Part shown: piece after piece, positions 47,472-50,384 of the stretch
How positions within the stretch are numbered: position 1 is the first letter of the stretch
How the letters are laid out: every line of letters starts with the position of its first letter
Assembly: GCA_002170915.1 (NCBI GenBank)
Contig: NHHQ01000101.1
Location: forward strand, 5,766-56,149
Origin: Rhodospirillaceae bacterium TMED167
GTDB taxonomy: Bacteria > Pseudomonadota > Alphaproteobacteria > Rhodospirillales_A > UBA2165
Length of the DNA: 50,384 nucleotides
Reading direction: 5' to 3'
Translations under genes and position numbers: made by a program
Notes under the pieces: generated by a model
What the model saw: the letters and a program-made list of their open reading frames with translations, nothing else
The model's database searches: none
What the model was told of the DNA's origin: nothing

Positions 47472-47991
47472 GAATTCTCCTGTTTGTCGATGGTTTACTG
47501 TTGCGAGGACCGCTCCATCCAGGCAGCTTGGCGAAGAGCGCTATTGCATCTGATGGGGAAACCCTCCAGCCTTCTGCAAGGCGTCTCAAAACGAATACGC
47601 CGAGGTCTAGCCGGTCGTCCGGTTGAAGCATGTGATGAAGCTGGCGGCCCTTCTCTGACACGGATATGGATGCACCTTTTTGGCCGTTATTGTACGCGGC
47701 CACCCCCTTGTTGTGCGCGTCGCCGTGGTATGAACCTTTCATCTCTGGCCGCAGACCGAAGAGAACGCTACAGAAGGCCGTTAACTCTCCCTGCGTCAGT
47801 TGCACGATAACCTTACTTCCCCAGTCAGGCGGCGCTCCGGCTTGTTGAATTTGCACCATCTCAACGCTGACCGTCTCTCTGCCGCTGCGGCTATAGGTGT
47901 ATTGGACATTCAACGCTGTCCGTTTGCCAGGATCCGGGTGTCGGTCGGCATAGAACTTCAGTGTTTCCCCAAAACCTTCTTGGTGTGTCAT
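47338..47991 (-). CDS. Hypothetical protein, apparent 217 aa, probably frameshifted near its end
   Basis: Residues 1 to about 158 look like a compact domain (YTYSRSGRETVSVEMVQI, GRQLHHMLQPDDRLDLGVFVLRRLAEGWRVSPSDAIAL). The remaining ~58 residues are a Pro/Arg/Gly-rich tail read in a different frame over the 83-aa gene. In another frame the same stretch gives ALRQAAWMERSSQQ and a stop at about 47497, just before the next ribosome site. The true protein may be about 170 aa. No family recognised. Confidence 0.6.
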   Translation of the reverse strand: MTHQEGFGETLKFYADRHPDPGKRTALNVQYTYSRSGRETVSVEMVQIQQAGAPPDWGSKVIVQLTQGELTAFCSVLFGLRPEMKGSYHGDAHNKGVAAYNNGQKGASISVSEKGRQLHHMLQPDDRLDLGVFVLRRLAEGWRVSPSDAIALFAKLPGWSGPRNSKPSTNRRIHANRHSPRGAQGAGVPGGVTSAPRSPKRTGQRGRPGGVCVGEHS

Positions 47992-48009
47992 GGTCTGCTC
48001 CTCGATGCC

Positions 48010-49008
48010 TTAGCCAATATCCAGGCGCTTGCTGGCGTCTCGCAGCCGCTCGTTGCCTCGGAAGTCGTATTTCTGGGTTGTCGTGAGACTTGCATGGCCC
48101 ATGGCGTCTTTTACTGTAATGAGGTCTTCCCCATTGCCCAGCATCGAGGACGCAAAGGTTCGCCGGAGGTCGTGGGGAGCGCACTTTTCAATACCGGCCT
48201 GAACTCTGCGCGTGTTAAGGATGTGGTAGACAGCCTGGCTTGAAAGACGGTCATAGGTCAGGTCGTCATACCGGCGCACACGAGAAAATAGTGGTCCAGG
48301 AACATCGCCTCGCACCTCCTCTACCCATACCTCCAGGCGTCGGAAAGCTCCGTCTGGAAGAAAGGCCAGTCGTTCCTTGTTGCCTTTGCCCAGAACCTTC
48401 AGAGAGCGCTCCTTGCGGTCGTAGTCGGACAAATTGAGGGCCACAACTTCTGCTCGACGCAGGCCGCAGCCAACCAGTATGGAAAGAATCGCGCCGTCGC
48501 GGACCCCAATTGCAGAGGTGTCGCTTTCACATGTGAAAAAAAGTTGCCTGACTTCAGCAGGATCCAGTGCTCTCCCCTTTGGAAGACGAGAGCCACGAAC
48601 TGACTTGACCTGCTTTATATGCTGGTAGGAATCGGTATCAATGAGCTTGAGGGTCCATGCTTCGAGCGCGACGCCTTTGATGGCCGCCAAGTAGTTGTTA
48701 ATGGTAGCTGGCGCTTTTGCGGCGTCACTCAACATCGTCAGGATGGCTTGAACATGGTGTCTACGAAGCATTCCCCACGGGCAGTTCCGCAGGCTCTCAA
48801 ACCCCATCATTCTTGCCATATTGTTGAGGAACGACCCCATAGACAAACGGCTCGACTCAGCCTGGAGGCTCATTAGATAGGATATTGCGGGATTCTTTTC
48901 GACAGCGCCAACGCTGGTTCCTGCCGCTTCAGCGCTAAGGGCCGCAAATGTTGGCGATGCAGGTAGGAAGGTCGGCTCTTGCCCGCGGTCATTGTTCTGA
49001 TGGGACAT
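48010..49008 (-). CDS. Tyrosine recombinase/integrase, 332 aa
   Basis: An N-terminal SAM-like core-binding domain (residues about 50-125) precedes the catalytic domain. The active-site residues are seen in GCGLRRAEVVALNLSDYD (Arg I), VLGKGNKERLAFLP (Lys), APHDLRRTFASSMLG (His-x-x-Arg), MGHASLTTTQKY (His and the Tyr nucleophile). The layout fits XerC/D-like enzymes that resolve plasmid multimers or integrate elements. No att or dif site was identified. A TTTCACATGTGAAA palindrome lies within the gene in a different frame. Confidence 0.93.
   Translation of the reverse strand: MSHQNNDRGQEPTFLPASPTFAALSAEAAGTSVGAVEKNPAISYLMSLQAESSRLSMGSFLNNMARMMGFESLRNCPWGMLRRHHVQAILTMLSDAAKAPATINNYLAAIKGVALEAWTLKLIDTDSYQHIKQVKSVRGSRLPKGRALDPAEVRQLFFTCESDTSAIGVRDGAILSILVGCGLRRAEVVALNLSDYDRKERSLKVLGKGNKERLAFLPDGAFRRLEVWVEEVRGDVPGPLFSRVRRYDDLTYDRLSSQAVYHILNTRRVQAGIEKCAPHDLRRTFASSMLGNGEDLITVKDAMGHASLTTTQKYDFRGNERLRDASKRLDIG
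48525..48538. promoter_or_regulatory. Palindromic element, copy 9, inside the integrase gene
   Basis: TTTCACATGTGAAA is a perfect 14-bp core within coding sequence (Phe-Thr-Cys-Glu). Unlike the other eight copies, no gene start lies close downstream. Confidence 0.55.
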
Positions 49009-49013
49009 AATTG

Positions 49014-49544
49014 CTACCTCTTAACGCCCGCTGCAACCAGCACCCAATACCACATTTTGCTCGCCAAGCTCCTTTCCGCGCATATATCTTGCGTTTCGAG
49101 GCTTTGTATCAACGGTTCGTATTTGTCTGGATCCGTCAGCAGCTCGTAAACCGTTCTGTTCGGCTTGCGAATCTCTTTATTCGGGGTGTAGCCGTGCTTG
49201 TCCTGGAGGTACTTCGCCACAGCACCGCTCCTGGACTCGCCAAAATAGCAGTGAACGAAGATTTCCTCGCGACCAGCGGCCACCAGGTCATCAATATGGC
49301 TTGCCAGTTTGCGGGCTTGCCCAGAGCAGATGTAGGAGGCGTAGTTGAGCCTGAAGGCTCCCTTCATCGCCTTTATCGTGGACTCTGAGTAACCCCCATC
49401 GTAGAACGATTCTCGGTAAACGGACTCCCAGCGGGGAAGGGCGGCCAATGGCTTGTCTGGGTCGGTGATGGAGATGATCGCGCTACCTGGTGTGGGAGTC
49501 ATGCGCTCCGCTTCCGCCTGACTTAGAAATGTGACCACTTTCAT
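49014..49544 (-). CDS. Protein-tyrosine/dual-specificity phosphatase-like protein, 176 aa
   Basis: The segment EEIFVHCYFGESRSGAVAKYLQ (about residues 94-115) contains the HC-x5-R(S) phosphatase loop (HCYFGESRS). An upstream aspartate-bearing loop (RESFYDGGYS) could be the general acid. Related small phosphatases occur in phages and plasmids. It overlaps the upstream gene by 4 bases and ends 5 bases before the integrase start. Substrate unknown. Confidence 0.75.
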   Translation of the reverse strand: MKVVTFLSQAEAERMTPTPGSAIISITDPDKPLAALPRWESVYRESFYDGGYSESTIKAMKGAFRLNYASYICSGQARKLASHIDDLVAAGREEIFVHCYFGESRSGAVAKYLQDKHGYTPNKEIRKPNRTVYELLTDPDKYEPLIQSLETQDICAERSLASKMWYWVLVAAGVKR

Positions 49545-49831
49545 AACGAGACTGTCCCGAGAGCGGCACTGAGCTGATGCTGCTGGCCTTCAGTACAAGG
49601 GCTAAACCGGACGAAACGACCACCTTCTGTTATCAGCTCATCGAACCGGCCATCAGTATCTCGGTAGTAAACCTTCCTATGACCGATGCCACCTCTGATG
49701 CTTTCGTCGAGTTGGCGAACGACGCGCTCTGCATCATTCGTAACTGAGCGACCTTCATCCCGGTCCACAAGGATGATCCGCGTGTCCGTAATCTCGGCCA
49801 CGCAGTAATTCGATAACTGCTGCTTCGGCAA
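49541..49831 (-). CDS. Hypothetical protein, 96 aa
   Basis: A small soluble protein (MPKQQLSNYCVAEITDTRIILVDRDEGRSVTNDAERVV) with alpha/beta character and the segment HRKVYYRDTDGRFDELI. It is coupled to the phosphatase-like gene by a 4-base overlap. Similar small proteins occur in phages and plasmids, but I cannot name the family. Confidence 0.6.
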   Translation of the reverse strand: MPKQQLSNYCVAEITDTRIILVDRDEGRSVTNDAERVVRQLDESIRGGIGHRKVYYRDTDGRFDELITEGGRFVRFSPCTEGQQHQLSAALGTVSL

Positions 49832-49927
49832 TGCGTCCTCCTCAATTTCTAACGAGCAATACCACCAGTTACCCTACTCTATAATCTCTACTTTTTCAAA
49901 GATACATTTTAATAAGTAGACGATCTA

Positions 49928-49970
49928 TGATATTACCGTTATTATCATAACCGTAATTACCGTAATACGG
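49928..49970. promoter_or_regulatory. KfrA-type operator candidate
   Basis: CCGTTATTA (49935-49943), CCGTAATTA (49951-49959) and CCGTAATAC (49960-49968) lie in tandem. CCGTAATTACCGTAAT differs by one base from the sequence upstream of kfrA at 45754-45769, with the same 9-base period. It is between the divergent 96-aa gene and the 58-aa secreted protein gene. Confidence 0.6.
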
Positions 49971-50042
49971 TTAGGTTGCATTTTTCTCGATGCCGGTATC
50001 CTGAAGGAATGGTTCGGTCGCGAGATTGGAGTGAGATAACGA

Positions 50043-50219
50043 ATGAGCAAAATGATTTTTTTATGCACGGCCATACTGGTCTCGATGGCGAGTAATGCTG
50101 CGGCCAAGGTTACGGTGCTGGATGACACCGAGTCTTACCTGCGACTTGAAGTGAAGGAGATGTACGTTCTCGGTGACAACGACACATTGATTGATGCGAG
50201 GAATATCTCGGGGTTCTAG
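50043..50219 (+). CDS. Small secreted protein, 58 aa
   Basis: ATG 50043 (MSKMIFLCTAILVSMASNAAA) carries a signal peptide with cleavage after NAAA; the mature part (KVTVLDDTESYLRLEVKEMYVLGDNDTL) is acidic and short. GGAGTGAG lies upstream. It may be the first gene of another transfer operon running right. No family recognised. Confidence 0.6.
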   Translation: MSKMIFLCTAILVSMASNAAAKVTVLDDTESYLRLEVKEMYVLGDNDTLIDARNISGF

Positions 50220-50348
50220 GGATTTTCCCCTCTAAAAAGACATAATTCTCTGTAGACCACACCAATAAATGGCTGCGGAGGTGGGTTACTACTTATAAGT
50301 GTGGCAAATTAGGTAAATATCGTACATTTAATACGGAACAGCCCTGAT

Positions 50349-50384
50349 ATGGCCATCAAAAACGAAATTACTATTCTCACGAGA
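50349..50384 (+). CDS. Start of a further plus-strand gene (partial)
   Basis: An ATG at 50349 opens a frame MAIKNEITILTR that continues past the window. The ribosome site is weak (GGAACAG 7 bases upstream). Upstream, 50220-50348, I see no other gene; it may hold the promoter. Confidence 0.35.
   Translation, partial: MAIKNEITILTR

Overview
The window looks like part of the backbone of a large conjugative plasmid from a gammaproteobacterium, perhaps a marine one. That host guess rests on base composition and protein style only. It carries an iteron origin with a replication initiator, two partition systems, F-type mating-pair genes (TraF, TraH, TraG), a MobI-like protein, and an FlhD/FlhC-like activator pair beside a lytic transglycosylase, a layout reminiscent of IncA/C plasmids and SXT/R391 elements. 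I saw no tRNA, rRNA, insertion sequence or CRISPR array.

Layout. 1-7443, mostly minus strand: unrecognised small genes, a P-loop protein, CsrA, an orphan DNA methyltransferase, a ParB-like protein and a short ParB that has only the HTH and dimer domains. 7444-8600: a plus-strand pair ending in a degenerate HsdM-like methylase. 8598-10888: wHTH regulator, KorB-like ParB and ParA. 11052-24932: a long minus-strand accessory block with endonuclease I, a HigB/HigA toxin-antitoxin pair, ASCH, HU, DUF1643, membrane-anchored DsbA-like and SppA proteins, a Cas4-like nuclease and many unknowns. 25180-27910, plus strand: PP-loop (PAPS-reductase-like) enzyme with a coupled leader peptide, a frameshifted DEDDh exonuclease and a membrane protein. 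27911-30000: oriV (ten iterons, three DnaA boxes) and the RPA-type initiator. 30011-30897: second Cas4-like fragment and MobI-like protein. 30898-31366: candidate oriT. 31367-33167: ParM, a ParR-like partner and an H-NS-like protein. 33234-35368: FlhC-like and tandem-FlhD regulators, lytic transglycosylase and a Ner-like regulator. 36065-42820: a candidate exclusion protein and traFHG. 42938-49831: helicase, KfrA, Tus, integrase and phosphatase-like genes. 50043 onward: a secreted peptide and the start of another gene.

Control. Dispersed short sequences appear to tie the plasmid together. (1) TTTCACATGTGAAA, nine perfect copies, mostly just upstream of genes, with half-sites identical to those of chromosomal parS. 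(2) GTTGCRACGTGACAAC, five copies at promoters or starts. (3) GCCC-N5-GGGC boxes with a conserved flank, four copies, including in front of traF and near the candidate oriT; these are candidate targets of the FlhD/FlhC-like activator. (4) CCGTAATTA-type repeats upstream of kfrA and again near 49950. Together they suggest a KorB/ParB-style global repressor circuit beside a FlhDC-style transfer activator circuit. Binding assignments are inference.
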